NCBI RefSeq assembly: GCF_041200025.1
Contig: NZ_CP165628.1
Location: 4,898,001-4,962,000, forward strand
Origin: Rouxiella sp. WC2420
Lineage (GTDB): Bacteria; Pseudomonadota; Gammaproteobacteria; Enterobacterales; Enterobacteriaceae
Reading direction: 5' to 3'
DNA: 64,000 bases
The translations under genes were made by a program, and so were the position numbers. Under the pieces are notes generated by a model. That model ran no database searches and was not told the origin of the DNA. It saw nothing but the letters and a program-made list of their open reading frames with translations. Positions 28,254 through 42,562 of the stretch are shown here, in pieces; the first letter of the stretch is position 1, and every line of letters starts with the position of its first letter.

Positions 28254-28285
28254 AGTTGTGACTCCGGTTTTGTAGGGGGACAAAA

Positions 28286-29884
28286 TCAAGCCAGCAGCGC
28301 GTAGCCCGGCAGCGTAAGAAAGTCGATTAATTCATCTTGTGTCGTGATCTTTTCCATTAGCGCAGCCGCTTCCTGAAAACGCCCGGCGCTAAAACGTTCT
28401 TCTCCCAGCTCTTGCTGGATCACCTGTATCTCTTCTGCCAACATCTGGCGAAACAGGGTTTTGGTAACCTGCTGGCCGTCGTCCAAGGATTTACCGTGAT
28501 GGATCCATTGCCAGATAGAAGTCCTTGAGATTTCAGCAGTAGCGGCATCTTCCATCAGTCCATAAATCGGAACGCAACCGTTGCCAGAGATCCACGCCTC
28601 GATGTACTGCACGGCTACGCGAATATTGGCGCGCATACCCTCTTCAGTGCGCGGGCCGGTGCCAGCCGCAAGCAGCTGTTCGGCAAAAATGGGAGCATCC
28701 TGCTCACGTGTGACTTCGAGTTGATTAGCACGCGCGCCCAATGCCTGATTAAATACCGCCATCGCGGTATCAGCGAGGCCAGGATGCGCAATCCAGGTAC
28801 CGTCATGCCCGTTGCTGGCTTCCAACTCTTTATCTTTAATGACTTTATTGAGCACCCACTCATTACGCTGCGGGTCTTTGCTTGGGATAAATGCCGCCAT
28901 TCCACCCATCGCAAAAGCGCCGCGTCGGTGACAGGTTTTTATTAATAAACGCGAGTAGGCATTCAGGAACGGTTGTTCCATGGTCATTACTTGGCGATCA
29001 GGCAACACGCGATCAGGATAGTTTTTCAGTGTCTTGATATAACTGAATATATAGTCCCAGCGCCCGCAGTTAAGCCCAACAATATGTTCGCGAAGGTGGT
29101 AGAGGATCTCATCCATCTGGAACACCGCGGGCAGGGTTTCGATCAGCACGGTGGCTTTGATAGTACCGCGCGGCAGGCCGACGCTATCCTCGGCAAAACT
29201 GAATACTTCGCTCCACCATTGCGCTTCTTTGTAGGACTGCATTTTCGGCAGATAAAAATAGGGGCCGCTCCCCTTGGCCAATAGCGCCTGATAGTTGTGG
29301 AAGAAGTACAAGGCAAAATCAAACAGGCCACCGGGGATGGGTTCTCCTTGCCACAGGACATGCTTTTCAGGCAGATGCATTCCTCTTACACGACAGACCA
29401 AAACAGCGGGATCGGGCTTAAGTTGATAAATCTTGCCTGCTTCATTGGTGTAGCTGATGGTTCCGCGCACGGCATCGCGCAGATTAATTTGGCCTTCAAT
29501 CACTTTTTTCCAATCCGGTGCCAATGAGTCCTCAAAGTCAGCCATAAAAACTTTTACATTGGCATTCAACGCATTAATCACCATTTTTCGTTCAACCGGT
29601 CCAGTGATCTCTACTCGACGATCGCGCAGGTCGTCAGGAATATTTTGGATCTGCCAATTGGTATCACGAATGGAATTAGTTTCCGAAATAAAATCAGGCA
29701 ATACACCTTGGTCGATACCAGCTTGAATTACCTTTCTTTCGGCGAGCAGCTGGTTGCGTTTGTGTGTGAATTGGCTCACCAGATCGGATAAAAAGTCTAC
29801 TGCCTGTTCAGTCAAAACACTGGCAGTCTGCTGTGAAGATGGCAGCGTAAAGTCGAGTGAACTGCGTGTTATCTGTTGTGTCAT
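28286..29884 (-). CDS. aceB: Malate synthase A
   Basis: AceB condenses glyoxylate with acetyl-CoA to malate, the second step of the glyoxylate bypass. The 532 residues match E. coli (533). Signature regions include [15 protein letters not shown], the Mg site around [43 protein letters not shown] and the catalytic Asp in [13 protein letters not shown]. The ATG at 29884 is preferred over two TTG codons just upstream because GGAGA sits seven bases before it. It is the first gene of aceBAK, with an IclR operator upstream. Confidence 0.98.
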   Translation of the reverse strand: MTQQITRSSLDFTLPSSQQTASVLTEQAVDFLSDLVSQFTHKRNQLLAERKVIQAGIDQGVLPDFISETNSIRDTNWQIQNIPDDLRDRRVEITGPVERKMVINALNANVKVFMADFEDSLAPDWKKVIEGQINLRDAVRGTISYTNEAGKIYQLKPDPAVLVCRVRGMHLPEKHVLWQGEPIPGGLFDFALYFFHNYQALLAKGSGPYFYLPKMQSYKEAQWWSEVFSFAEDSVGLPRGTIKATVLIETLPAVFQMDEILYHLREHIVGLNCGRWDYIFSYIKTLKNYPDRVLPDRQVMTMEQPFLNAYSRLLIKTCHRRGAFAMGGMAAFIPSKDPQRNEWVLNKVIKDKELEASNGHDGTWIAHPGLADTAMAVFNQALGARANQLEVTREQDAPIFAEQLLAAGTGPRTEEGMRANIRVAVQYIEAWISGNGCVPIYGLMEDAATAEISRTSIWQWIHHGKSLDDGQQVTKTLFRQMLAEEIQVIQQELGEERFSAGRFQEAAALMEKITTQDELIDFLTLPGYALLA

Positions 29885-30043
29885 CAACAATCTCCTGATT
29901 TATCAAGGTACTCAGCCTTAACTTATCTGAGCACGACGCAACGATCTAGGCCGTGTTACCCGACATCTCAAGGATCGTTTCTAACAACACGATCTGACAG
30001 GTTATTTAATAGCCAGTAGAATTAAGAATAATCAATAAACAAA

Positions 30044-30070
30044 TAAAATCAAAAACGATTTCCATTTTTA
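30044..30070 (-). promoter_or_regulatory. IclR operator upstream of aceBAK
   Basis: ATCAAAAACGATTTCCATTT (within 30045-30069) closely resembles the E. coli aceB IclR operator as I recall it (AAAATCAAAAACAATTTCCATTTT, given here in part). It lies about 170 bases upstream of the aceB start. Confidence 0.75.
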
Positions 30071-30211
30071 TTTAAAATAAAAATAAACACGTTTTTATAC
30101 ATGGAATTAGAAGATAAATTATTTTTCGAAAAACAGGATAGGATTCCATTAATTGCATTTTTGCGAGAAGAACGTAGATGAAGCGTGGTATTGGACCCAG
30201 GATTACAGAAA

Positions 30212-30235
30212 CGAAAACGGCCAACTTAATGGCCG
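30212..30235 (-). terminator. metA terminator
   Basis: On the minus strand CGGCCA-TTAAGT-TGGCCG is followed by TTTTCG. It lies 78 bases past the metA stop and about 330 bases before the aceB start. Confidence 0.75.
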
Positions 30236-30312
30236 CTTTAAAACTTGGGGGATTGCTTAAAGATCAGTTCAACAGAGGTGAATGCCCCACAGAGAACCAA
30301 TCACTTGAGAGT

Positions 30313-31242
30313 TCATTCCAGCGTAGGGTTCATATGGCGCAGGTCGAATGGCGTAATCTGGTAAACGTAGTAGTTGAGCCAGTTGGTGAACAACAGGTGC
30401 CCATGGCTGCGCCAGCTAGCTTTAGGCGCCAGTTCTGGGTCATCTTTTGGGAAATAATTGTTTGGCATATCAGGTGACAGGCCAGCGGCCAAATCCCGCA
30501 GATACTCGCCCGCCAAAGTCCCGGCATCATATTCGGGATGACCGGTGACAAAGGCCATACGCTTGTCTTTGGTGGCAAACAAATAGGCACCGGCATCTTC
30601 TGACTCAGCCAGAATATCCAAATCGCTGTACTTACGCAGCTCCTCAATAGGGAAATCGGCATAGCGAGAATGAGGTGCCAGGAATGATTCGTCAAAACCA
30701 CGAGTCAGCAATGCCAGTGGCTGCAAGGTTTGATGCGAAAAAACGCCTGAGATCTTGGTCTCACGGGTCATTTTTGGCATGCCGTAAAGCACGTTCAATG
30801 CAGCCTGCACCGCCCAGCAAACAAACAGCGTTGAAGTTACATGCTCTTTTGCCCAATGCACGATACGTTCTATCTGCGGCCAATACGCAACGTCACAGAA
30901 ATCGACCAGACCCAGCGGAGCACCAGTGACAATAAGTCCGTCGTAGTTATCATGCTGGATGTCTTCAAAATCGCAGTAAAAGTTATTCAAATGCTCGGCA
31001 GGCGTGTTTTTTGACTCACGGCTGTCGATACGCAATAGTTGCACGTCTATCTGCAATGGGGAATTAGAAAGCAGACGCAGGAACTGGTTCTCCGTCTCGA
31101 TCTTCTTCGGCATCAAATTGAGTATCAGCACCTTGAGTGGACGGATTTCTTGAGTTTTTGCACGCGAAGACGTCATCACAAATACGTTTTCATTGCGCAA
31201 AAAGTTCACGGCTGGTAACTCATCTGGGACCCGAATTGGCAT
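30313..31242 (-). CDS. metA: Homoserine O-succinyltransferase
   Basis: MetA transfers succinyl from succinyl-CoA to homoserine, the first committed step of methionine synthesis (cytoplasm). The 309 residues equal the E. coli length. The catalytic Cys ([14 protein letters not shown], about 142), the catalytic His-Glu pair (FVTGHPEYD, about 235) and the oxyanion TGAPLG loop are present. The ATG at 31242 is chosen over a frame 13 codons longer because of the GAGGAAG ribosome-binding site and the family start [10 protein letters not shown]. Met boxes lie just upstream. Confidence 0.98.
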   Translation of the reverse strand: MPIRVPDELPAVNFLRNENVFVMTSSRAKTQEIRPLKVLILNLMPKKIETENQFLRLLSNSPLQIDVQLLRIDSRESKNTPAEHLNNFYCDFEDIQHDNYDGLIVTGAPLGLVDFCDVAYWPQIERIVHWAKEHVTSTLFVCWAVQAALNVLYGMPKMTRETKISGVFSHQTLQPLALLTRGFDESFLAPHSRYADFPIEELRKYSDLDILAESEDAGAYLFATKDKRMAFVTGHPEYDAGTLAGEYLRDLAAGLSPDMPNNYFPKDDPELAPKASWRSHGHLLFTNWLNYYVYQITPFDLRHMNPTLE

Positions 31243-31267
31243 AACAACTTCCTCACTACATCCGCTT

Positions 31268-31291
31268 ATACGTTTAGACATCTAGATGCCC
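31268..31291 (-). promoter_or_regulatory. Tandem MetJ boxes upstream of metA
   Basis: Three adjacent 8-mers (ATACGTTT, AGACATCT, AGATGCCC) match the met-box consensus AGACGTCT at 6, 7 and 5 of 8 positions. Tandem octamers at this place fit repression by MetJ with S-adenosylmethionine. Confidence 0.8.
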
Positions 31292-31608
31292 GAAGATAAC
31301 GCGTTTCAACCAGTATGTCGAGCTTGCATGTGCAAGGTGAAAATTATTCAGCTTAATGACTTATTTTCATAACAATAGGTTATTTATGGGATTGGAAAGT
31401 GGGATTTTTGCTATTAAAAAATGAAAAATTGGCTGGCTTTGTGGTGGTTAAATCGAGGACGAAAGGCCCTAAAACGTTTAAAAAGCAGTCATATTATGAT
31501 CTATTTTTAGGTCACTTTTAATGAAACAGGCCGCAATATATATACTCTTTCCCAGGTTTAGGGTGAATAGAGTCGGCGGATTGCCCTTTTAACCCAGGCC
31601 CAACAGCA
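31292..31608. other. Gap between metA promoter and rRNA terminators
   Basis: No gene is visible. The stretch is AT-rich near metA, where its promoter must lie, and becomes GC-richer toward the rRNA terminators. Nothing else was recognised. Confidence 0.5.
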
Positions 31609-31640
31609 AAAAGGCCCCTGTCGTCAGACAGGGGCCCTCT
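31609..31640 (-). terminator. Second terminator (T2) of the rRNA operon
   Basis: On the minus strand, GGGCCCCTGTCTGACGACAGGGGCC forms a stem of at least 8 bp and is followed by a U run. It lies about 105 bases past the 5S gene. Confidence 0.92.
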
Positions 31641-31703
31641 TTTTTTGCGTTCCTGACCGGCTCTTGACCCGCCCTCGCGCTTTTTTTCTTAAATCATCGA
31701 CAG

Positions 31704-31730
31704 CAAAAAACCCCAGCTTGCGCTGAGGTT
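31704..31730 (-). terminator. First terminator (T1) of the rRNA operon
   Basis: On the minus strand ACCTCAGCGCAAGCTGGGGT is followed by TTTTT. It lies 15 bases past the 5S 3' end, the usual place of rrn T1. Confidence 0.93.
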
Positions 31731-31744
31731 TCGTACTTAATTTG

Positions 31745-31864
31745 ATGCCTGGCAGTTCCCTACTCTCGCATGGGGAGACCCCACACTACCATCGGCGCTA
31801 CGGCGTTTCACTTCTGAGTTCGGCATGGGGTCAGGTGGGACCACCGCGCTACTGCCGCCAGGCA
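31745..31864 (-). rRNA. rrf: 5S ribosomal RNA
   Basis: 120 bases with the standard ends TGCCTGGCGG and CCAGGCAT pairing as helix I. Helices with CCATGCCGAACTCAGAAGTG are fully conserved relative to E. coli. It is last in the operon. Confidence 0.98.
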
Positions 31865-31985
31865 AATTCTGTTTCATTCCAACCGCTTTCCCCATTATTC
31901 AGGGCAGCCATCAGAATCAATCTTTGAACAAGCTGAATATCAAAACTTAAGTCTTTGTGTCTCTCTAAAACACCTTCGGTGTTGT

Positions 31986-34893
<2,908 letters not shown>

Positions 34894-35047
34894 TCACAAC
34901 CCGAAGGTGTCTTTTAAACTCATAAAGAGTGACGCCGTTCGTAGCCGTGATTATTTGAGAGACTCTAATACAGGTGCGCATAACTCAAAACTTCTACGGA
35001 GAGTTATGTTCAGCTGTATCATTTCAATTTTTCAGCTTGTTCCAGAT

Positions 35048-35059
35048 TGTTAAAGAGCA
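35048..35059 (-). promoter_or_regulatory. boxA antitermination site before 23S
   Basis: TGCTCTTTAACA is the rrn boxA consensus. It recruits the Nus factors that let polymerase read through the rRNA operon. Confidence 0.88.
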
Positions 35060-35122
35060 AAATACTTCGCAGCATACTGTTTCCAATATACTCTGAAGTA
35101 TTTGATGTGAGCCGTATGGATA

Positions 35123-35198
35123 TGGTGGAGCTAAGCGGGATCGAACCGCTGACCTCCTGCGTGCAAGGCAGGCGCTCTCCCAGCTGAGCTATAGCCCC
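35123..35198 (-). tRNA. tRNA-Ala (anticodon TGC)
   Basis: 76 bases with encoded CCA. The acceptor stem GGGGCTA/TAGCTCC is intact, the D-arm is AGCTCAGCTGGGAGAGC, the anticodon loop CTTGCAC reads GCN codons, and the T-loop is GGTTCGATCC. It lies in the 16S-23S spacer. Confidence 0.98.
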
Positions 35199-35332
35199 AT
35201 ACAGTCACTAAACAGATACCTTTATCACTCATCGTTCAGATGAGTCAGCCAATCTTTTTCTTATCAAGGCGGAGTCACACGACGTTTGCTTGGTGCAAAC
35301 GAGTGGGGCGACAACGCAGAGAAGGAAAGGAT

Positions 35333-35409
<77 letters not shown>

Positions 35410-35481
35410 ATAAAGGTATTTCTGCTCGTTACTATTTCATCAGACAATCTGTGTGGACACTGCACAATGCGTATCTTTAGG

Positions 35482-37023
<1,542 letters not shown>

Positions 37024-37199
37024 AAAAGTTCGATTTGCTTAAACAAGTTAAGCGGTGCTCAAAGTTTACTTTCGTAATAATTCAAAAATGAATTACTGCT
37101 TGGTCACTCTAAGACTTGGCATTGCTGCCTTTGATATTCTGTTGCCACCGAGGTGGCTGATATCGTCTTGTGAGTGCCCACACAGATTGTCTGATAAAT

Positions 37200-37211
37200 T
37201 GTTAAAGAGCA
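37200..37211 (-). promoter_or_regulatory. boxA antitermination site of the rrn leader
   Basis: TGCTCTTTAACA matches the rrn boxA and lies about 180 bases before 16S. Confidence 0.88.
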
Positions 37212-37250
37212 GTGAGTTACGCGCTTTCGCTTGCTAACTCGAGGTGGCGT

Positions 37251-37278
37251 ATTCTACGCTTTCCTCTTTTGATGTCAA
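37251..37278 (-). promoter_or_regulatory. rrn P2 promoter
   Basis: TTGACA (37273-37278), a 16-base spacer and TAGAAT (37251-37256), followed by a GC-rich discriminator (ACGCCACC), match an rRNA P2 promoter. Confidence 0.88.
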
Positions 37279-37369
37279 CCGTTTATTTTCGCGGTCATCA
37301 TCATTTTTAATGCTTTCCGACTTGTTCACACCGCGTTGCTGCTGCGTTGTTCCCTGTCGATGGAGCGGC

Positions 37370-37397
37370 ATTATAGGGAGTTTCTGAGGAGCCGCAA
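37370..37397 (-). promoter_or_regulatory. rrn P1 promoter
   Basis: TTGCGG (37392-37397), a 16-base spacer and TATAAT (37370-37375), followed by a GC-rich start region. An AT-rich UP-like element lies just upstream (about 37400-37430). Confidence 0.85.
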
Positions 37398-37473
37398 CCC
37401 CTAATTTCAATAAAAAATACCGTTTGCTGCAATACACAGCAAAAGGGGGGTTTATACCGATTTACACACAAAG

Positions 37474-37482
37474 TTATCCACA
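37474..37482 (+). promoter_or_regulatory. Consensus DnaA box between rrn and purH
   Basis: TTATCCACA is a perfect high-affinity DnaA box. It lies inside a TACACA/TGTGTA inverted repeat (37463-37489), upstream of rrn P1 and of purH. Confidence 0.6.
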
Positions 37483-37502
37483 ATGTGTATTGAAACTCAA
37501 AA

Positions 37503-37536
37503 TTGACGCGCATCGCGCAATCGTTTTCGCTACAAT
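37503..37536 (+). promoter_or_regulatory. purHD promoter with PurR box
   Basis: GCGCAATCGTTTTCGC (37515-37530) matches the PurR consensus ACGCAAACGTTTGCGT at most positions and abuts a TACAAT -10 element (37531-37536). A TTGACG lies at 37503. PurR with hypoxanthine would repress purHD, as in E. coli. Confidence 0.82.
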
Positions 37537-37706
37537 ATCGCGCGTCTGAATTAACCGATACTATCTGCAATAATGATGCTTACCGCATCTATGGAACCTT
37601 ATCTGAATCCAATCCGCCGTTTTTTCTTCTATATATAGAAAGAAACGAGAATTGAATTCACGTAACGCTCTCTATTGCGACTCCAAAGCCAAGGGATATA
37701 ACCGCC

Positions 37707-39296
37707 ATGCAACAACGTCGTCCAATCCGCCGCGCGCTGCTCAGTGTTTCTGACAAAGCCGGTATCGTAGAATTCGCCCAAGCCCTCTCGCAACGTGGAG
37801 TGGATTTGCTTTCCACTGGCGGCACCGCCCGCCTGCTTGCCGATGCGGGTTTGCCAGTGACAGAAGTCTCTGACTACACCGGTTTCCCGGAAATGATGGA
37901 TGGACGCGTTAAGACTCTGCACCCAAAAGTGCACGGTGGCATCCTGGGTCGTCGCGGTAAAGATGACGAAATCATGGGCCAGCACAGCATCGCGCCTATC
38001 GATATGGTCGTTGTGAACCTTTATCCGTTCGCCGCAACCGTTTCTCGCCCGGACTGTTCGCTGGAAGACGCGGTTGAGAATATCGATATCGGCGGTCCAA
38101 CGATGGTTCGCTCGGCAGCCAAGAACCACAACGACGTTGCTATTGTCGTCAAGAGCAGCGACTACAGCGCTATTATTGAAGAGATGGACGCCAACGACGG
38201 CTCCCTGCTGCTGGCCACCCGTTTCAATCTGGCGATTAAAGCCTTTGAACATACCGCAGCCTACGACGGCATGATCGCTAACTACTTCGGTACCATGGTT
38301 CCGGCATATCACGGCGACACTGAATCAGCCTCTGGCCAGTTCCCGCGCACTCTGAACATGAGCTACATCAAGAAGCAAGATATGCGTTACGGCGAAAACA
38401 GCCACCAGCAAGCGGCCTTCTATATAGAAGAGAACGTTTCTGAAGCTTCAGTTGCGACTTCCCGACAGCTGCAAGGCAAAGCGCTTTCCTATAACAACAT
38501 TGCCGATACCGACGCGGCGCTTGAATGCGTTAAAGAGTTTGCTGAACCGGCCTGTGTAATCGTCAAGCACGCTAACCCTTGTGGTGTTGCTGTTGGTTCA
38601 AACATTCTCGAAGCCTACGAGCGTGCCTACAAGACTGACCCGACTTCTGCGTTCGGCGGCATCATTGCATTCAACCGTGAATTAGATGCAACTACTGCTA
38701 AAGCCATCATCAGCCGTCAGTTTGTTGAAGTCATTATCGCCCCTTCCGTGAGTGATGAAGCACTGGCACTGACCGCAACCAAACAAAATGTCCGCGTGTT
38801 AACCTGTGGTGAATGGCAAGATCGCCAGAAAGCCCTGGATTTCAAACGCGTGAATGGTGGCCTGCTGGTTCAGGATCGCGACCTGGGTATGGTAGAAACT
38901 GCTGATCTACGCGTGGTGACGACTCGCCAGCCGACAGAACAAGAGCTGACTGATGCTCTGTTCTGCTGGAAAGTCGCCAAGTTCGTTAAATCCAACGCCA
39001 TCGTTTACGCGCGCGATAAAATGACTATCGGCATCGGTGCTGGCCAGATGAGCCGCGTTTACTCTGCCAAAATTGCCGGTATCAAAGCCGCCGACGAGGG
39101 TCTGGAAGTGGCCGGTTCTGTAATGGCTTCTGATGCCTTCTTCCCGTTCCGCGACGGTATCGATGCAGCAGCTGCGGTTGGCATCACCTGCGTGATCCAG
39201 CCGGGTGGTTCAATGCGTGATAATGAAGTGATTACAGCGGCCAACGAACACGGTATCGCAATGGTGTTCACCGACATGCGTCACTTCCGTCATTAA
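37707..39296 (+). CDS. purH: AICAR transformylase/IMP cyclohydrolase
   Basis: A bifunctional cytoplasmic enzyme for the last two steps of IMP synthesis. The 529 residues equal the E. coli length. The N-terminal cyclohydrolase domain (1 to about 200) shows [23 protein letters not shown] and [15 protein letters not shown]. The C-terminal transformylase domain has the catalytic Lys-His ([11 protein letters not shown], about 266) and [12 protein letters not shown]. It is first in purHD, with a PurR box upstream, 51 bases before purD. Confidence 0.98.
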   Translation: MQQRRPIRRALLSVSDKAGIVEFAQALSQRGVDLLSTGGTARLLADAGLPVTEVSDYTGFPEMMDGRVKTLHPKVHGGILGRRGKDDEIMGQHSIAPIDMVVVNLYPFAATVSRPDCSLEDAVENIDIGGPTMVRSAAKNHNDVAIVVKSSDYSAIIEEMDANDGSLLLATRFNLAIKAFEHTAAYDGMIANYFGTMVPAYHGDTESASGQFPRTLNMSYIKKQDMRYGENSHQQAAFYIEENVSEASVATSRQLQGKALSYNNIADTDAALECVKEFAEPACVIVKHANPCGVAVGSNILEAYERAYKTDPTSAFGGIIAFNRELDATTAKAIISRQFVEVIIAPSVSDEALALTATKQNVRVLTCGEWQDRQKALDFKRVNGGLLVQDRDLGMVETADLRVVTTRQPTEQELTDALFCWKVAKFVKSNAIVYARDKMTIGIGAGQMSRVYSAKIAGIKAADEGLEVAGSVMASDAFFPFRDGIDAAAAVGITCVIQPGGSMRDNEVITAANEHGIAMVFTDMRHFRH

Positions 39297-39347
39297 TCTC
39301 TATTTCCTCGCGGGTGCCTTGAGCGCCCGCCTATTCGGAGTCATCGA

Positions 39348-40637
39348 ATGAACATTTTAATTATCGGTAATGGCGGACGTGAGCACGCTCTGGGCTGGAA
39401 AGCATCGCAGTCTCCCCTGGCAGACAAAATCTTCGTCGCCCCGGGTAATGCAGGCACCGCGCTCGAGCCGATGCTGCAAAACGTTGATATCGCCGCAACC
39501 GACGTGGCTGGCCTGCTGGCGTTTGCCCGGCAAAATGACATCGGCCTGACGATTGTCGGACCTGAAGCTCCGCTGGTAATCGGCGTGGTTGATGCCTTCC
39601 GCGCTGCCGGACTGAAAATCTTCGGCCCCACTCAGGCCGCTGCCCAGCTTGAAGGTTCTAAAGCTTTCACCAAAGATTTCCTGGCTCGTCACGCGATCCC
39701 AAGCGCCGACTACCAGAACTTTACCGAAATCGAGCCTGCGCTGGCTTACCTGCGCAGCAAAGGTGCGCCAATTGTTATCAAGGCCGATGGTCTTGCAGCC
39801 GGTAAAGGCGTAATCGTGGCGATGACGCTGGAAGAGGCTGAAGCCGCGGTTCACGACATGCTGGCAGGCAACGCTTTTGGTGATGCGGGACATCGCATCG
39901 TCATCGAAGAGTTCCTCGATGGTGAAGAGGCGAGCTTTATCGTGATGGTCGACGGCGAAAACGTGGTTCCGATGGCAACCAGCCAAGACCACAAACGCGT
40001 TGGCGATGCAGATACTGGTCCTAACACTGGCGGCATGGGCGCTTACTCTCCAGCTCCGGTAGTGACCGACGAGATCCACCAGCGCGTAATGGACCAGGTT
40101 ATTTGGCCAACGGTGCGCGGCATGGCGGCAGAAGGCAACGTCTATACTGGCTTCCTGTATGCTGGTCTGATGATTTCTGCCGATGGCCAGCCAAAAGTCA
40201 TTGAATTTAACTGCCGTTTCGGCGACCCGGAAACTCAGCCTATCATGCTGCGTCTGCGCTCTGACTTGGTTGAGCTATGCCTTGCCGGTGCGGAAGGTCG
40301 TCTGGACAAAGTGACTTCCGAATGGGATCCGCGCCCTGCTCTGGGTGTGGTGCTGGCTGCCGGTGGTTATCCTGGTGATTACGCCAATGGAAAAGTGATC
40401 CACGGCCTGCCGCTGGAAGAAGTGGCAGACGGTAAAGTATTTCATGCCGGAACGCGTTTACAGGATGAGCTGGTCGTTACCAACGGAGGCCGCGTGCTCT
40501 GCGTAACCGCGCTGGGTAAATCAGTGGAAGCCGCCCAGCAGCGTGCCTATCAACTGGCGCAGGACATCAAATGGGAAGGCAGTTTCTGCCGTAAAGATAT
40601 CGGTTATCGCGCTATCGCCCGCGAGCAGGGTAAGTAA
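39348..40637 (+). CDS. purD: Phosphoribosylamine-glycine ligase (GAR synthetase)
   Basis: PurD joins phosphoribosylamine and glycine with ATP, the second step of purine synthesis. The 429 residues equal the E. coli length. The N-domain opens with ILIIGNGGREHALGWK. The ATP-grasp domain shows VIKADGLAAGKGVIVA (about 144), the signature FNCRFGDPETQ (about 286) and GGMGAYSP. It ends at a strong bidirectional terminator. Confidence 0.98.
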   Translation: MNILIIGNGGREHALGWKASQSPLADKIFVAPGNAGTALEPMLQNVDIAATDVAGLLAFARQNDIGLTIVGPEAPLVIGVVDAFRAAGLKIFGPTQAAAQLEGSKAFTKDFLARHAIPSADYQNFTEIEPALAYLRSKGAPIVIKADGLAAGKGVIVAMTLEEAEAAVHDMLAGNAFGDAGHRIVIEEFLDGEEASFIVMVDGENVVPMATSQDHKRVGDADTGPNTGGMGAYSPAPVVTDEIHQRVMDQVIWPTVRGMAAEGNVYTGFLYAGLMISADGQPKVIEFNCRFGDPETQPIMLRLRSDLVELCLAGAEGRLDKVTSEWDPRPALGVVLAAGGYPGDYANGKVIHGLPLEEVADGKVFHAGTRLQDELVVTNGGRVLCVTALGKSVEAAQQRAYQLAQDIKWEGSFCRKDIGYRAIAREQGK

Positions 40638-40677
40638 CTCCCGCTCAGTCTGCGAAATAGCTCAGTCTGCATAATAG

Positions 40678-40708
40678 AAAAAGCCCGCAAATATGTGCGG
40701 GCTTTTTG
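40678..40708. terminator. Bidirectional terminator between purD and yjaH
   Basis: AAAAAGCCCGCA and TGCGGGCTTTTT form a 12-bp stem with A and T tracts on both sides. Confidence 0.94.
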
Positions 40709-40729
40709 CTTTATGCCGATCGCCAAAGA

Positions 40730-41428
40730 TTAATTAAGCTTGTCTGCCTGAGGTTCCCAGGTACAAAAATCTTCGTTGGCCACCAGCAGTAATTCGTTGC
40801 CTTCAGGTGCTGTCAGCCAGGCCAGACCCAGCTTGTCATCAGCACTTGCAGCACGTTTCGCCAGCCAGACTTGCGATTTAACATTCAGGCTTACCGTTAC
40901 TGGTTCTCCGGCACAAGTCGTGATCACACCCTGCCGCCAGCGGCCCTGTACTAACTGCACATTTCCGGCGCGTAAGGTTTTACTGAGATTAAGCACTTTA
41001 TCGGCTTGATACTTGTAACGCTCAATGTCATCCGCCGAAAGCTTCTCGCGGGAATCTTCTAACTGGCGCTGCATAAAGCTGACATTGCCTTCCTGATCGA
41101 AACGCAGCGTCACGCCCAACTCTTTGGTCGCCGCGTGACTTTCTTTAATCAGGTGCAGATTGCCATCAGTGTATTCATAGCGCGTGATGACGGTATCTTT
41201 ACCGTAGTAGGGGCTATAAACGTCGATAATGGTTTGTGGGCGGTGTTGATCGTCGTCTTCTCGCCACAGGCGGTAAATGCCTTGATCTGCGACATAGCCG
41301 CTGGCGCTAAAGAGAGGTGAATCTTTATGAGAACTGCATCCGACCAGACTGAAGGCCATAACCGCAGCCATCAGTCCGGTGGTGATAAACGAAAGGGACC
41401 AGCCTGGCCCCTCGTTTATTCTTTTCAC
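40730..41428 (-). CDS. yjaH: DUF1481 lipoprotein YjaH
   Basis: A predicted lipoprotein of about 232 residues and unknown function. A hydrophobic segment is followed by a lipobox-like LVGC-SSH and a periplasmic domain rich in charged residues (VITRYEYTDG, NVSFMQRQLED). The C-terminus FCTWEPQADKLN is typical of the family. No ATG gives a full signal peptide. GTG at 41428 is my choice; TTG at 41437 is possible. The start lies 9 bases after the hupA stop, so it probably shares the hupA transcript. Confidence 0.87.
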   Translation of the reverse strand: MKRINEGPGWSLSFITTGLMAAVMAFSLVGCSSHKDSPLFSASGYVADQGIYRLWREDDDQHRPQTIIDVYSPYYGKDTVITRYEYTDGNLHLIKESHAATKELGVTLRFDQEGNVSFMQRQLEDSREKLSADDIERYKYQADKVLNLSKTLRAGNVQLVQGRWRQGVITTCAGEPVTVSLNVKSQVWLAKRAASADDKLGLAWLTAPEGNELLLVANEDFCTWEPQADKLN

Positions 41429-41437
41429 TGCAAGCAA

Positions 41438-41710
41438 TTACTTAACAGCTTCTTTCAAAGCTTTGCCTGAAACGAACGCTGGAACGGTAGCAGCAGCGAT
41501 TTTGATTTCTTTGCCTGTCTGCGGGTTACGGCCAGTGCGCTCGTTACGTTGATTGACTTTAAAAGTCCCGAAACCAACTAATTGTACTGCTTCACCTTCT
41601 TTCAGAGACTCGGTAATTGCAGACAGAGTAGATTCAAGAGCCAGTTTAGCTTGTGTTTTAGAAAGATCAGCTTTGTCAGCAATTACATCAATCAGTTGAG
41701 TCTTGTTCAT
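41438..41710 (-). CDS. hupA: DNA-binding protein HU-alpha
   Basis: A nucleoid protein that bends and compacts DNA. The 90 residues equal the E. coli length. The DNA-clasp signature [18 protein letters not shown] is intact (about 46-63). The start MNKTQLID is the standard one. Confidence 0.99.
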   Translation of the reverse strand: MNKTQLIDVIADKADLSKTQAKLALESTLSAITESLKEGEAVQLVGFGTFKVNQRNERTGRNPQTGKEIKIAAATVPAFVSGKALKEAVK

Positions 41711-41901
41711 AAGTTATCCTTTACAGTGTGTTTATCGTTTGCAAAGCATCGAGTGCGACGGATATGCCGATTGACAGCACCCTCCTGCATACACGCACCG
41801 ATAGCCACTTTTTATTACGCACCCCAAATGTAGACCAGACAGGGTACGGATGTGAAGCCTTGAGATACGCTAAATAAGGCGTTAAATCACGTTTTCTTGC
41901 C

Positions 41902-42492
41902 TTATTGCGTTAAATTTATCCCAATGTTACTCACAGCGGCTTCACGTAGGTCAGAACGTAACCCTTTTATCAATTCGAGGTCACGTTCTTCACAGTCAGC
42001 CAATAGGCGGAAAATCTCCCATTGGATGTCCCATTCTTCTTCAACCGCCGGTATCACTTTCAGCTCTTCATCGGTCATTTCTTTGCCAGCCTGAGTCATC
42101 TCAAGCATGGCAACGGTACGAATTGATGTTTCACTAATAGCGATTGCGTGGGCCAGTGTTTCCCCGCTTAAACGCGAGTGAAGCAGCTCACCCAGGGCGA
42201 TGCAGGCATCAATCGCCGGATACACGCCGTAAATATCATAGTCGTCTGAAGAAGGGATTGCCTCCTCCAGCTTTTCTAACTGGGAGTCAAAGTTAACCTT
42301 TGCATCTTTTATTACAAGTGTTTCCCACACCAGATCGAGAATTTTGCGATAAATCTGGGGTTCGCCGAATCCTGACTGAATGCAAAACATCTGATAATTT
42401 GGGTACATACGTTCGCAAAGGCTGGCCATAAACGTCAAATGTTGCCAGGTTTCCAGCTTTTCCAGACGTAAATGAATCGGGTTACGTAACAT
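41902..42492 (-). CDS. yjaG: DUF416 family protein YjaG
   Basis: A cytoplasmic helical protein of 196 residues, the E. coli length, with no assigned function. Family stretches LCERMYPNYQMFC, DDYDIYGVYPAIDAC and VEEEWDIQWEIFRLL are clear. It lies between hupA and nfi, as in E. coli. Confidence 0.95.
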   Translation of the reverse strand: MLRNPIHLRLEKLETWQHLTFMASLCERMYPNYQMFCIQSGFGEPQIYRKILDLVWETLVIKDAKVNFDSQLEKLEEAIPSSDDYDIYGVYPAIDACIALGELLHSRLSGETLAHAIAISETSIRTVAMLEMTQAGKEMTDEELKVIPAVEEEWDIQWEIFRLLADCEERDLELIKGLRSDLREAAVSNIGINLTQ

Positions 42493-42562
42493 GGTATTTT
42501 CTCATTAACTTTTCTGGGCGGGAGTTTACCTGAAAATATGACAGCCTCCTACGCCTGGATTC

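Noticed and set aside
30178-30477. Plus-strand frame of 99 codons over the metA end
   Set aside because: It runs through the metA terminator and the antisense strand of metA and matches no family.
37629-38312. Minus-strand frame of 227 codons over purH
   Set aside because: It is a shadow of purH; the plus frame is an intact full-length enzyme.
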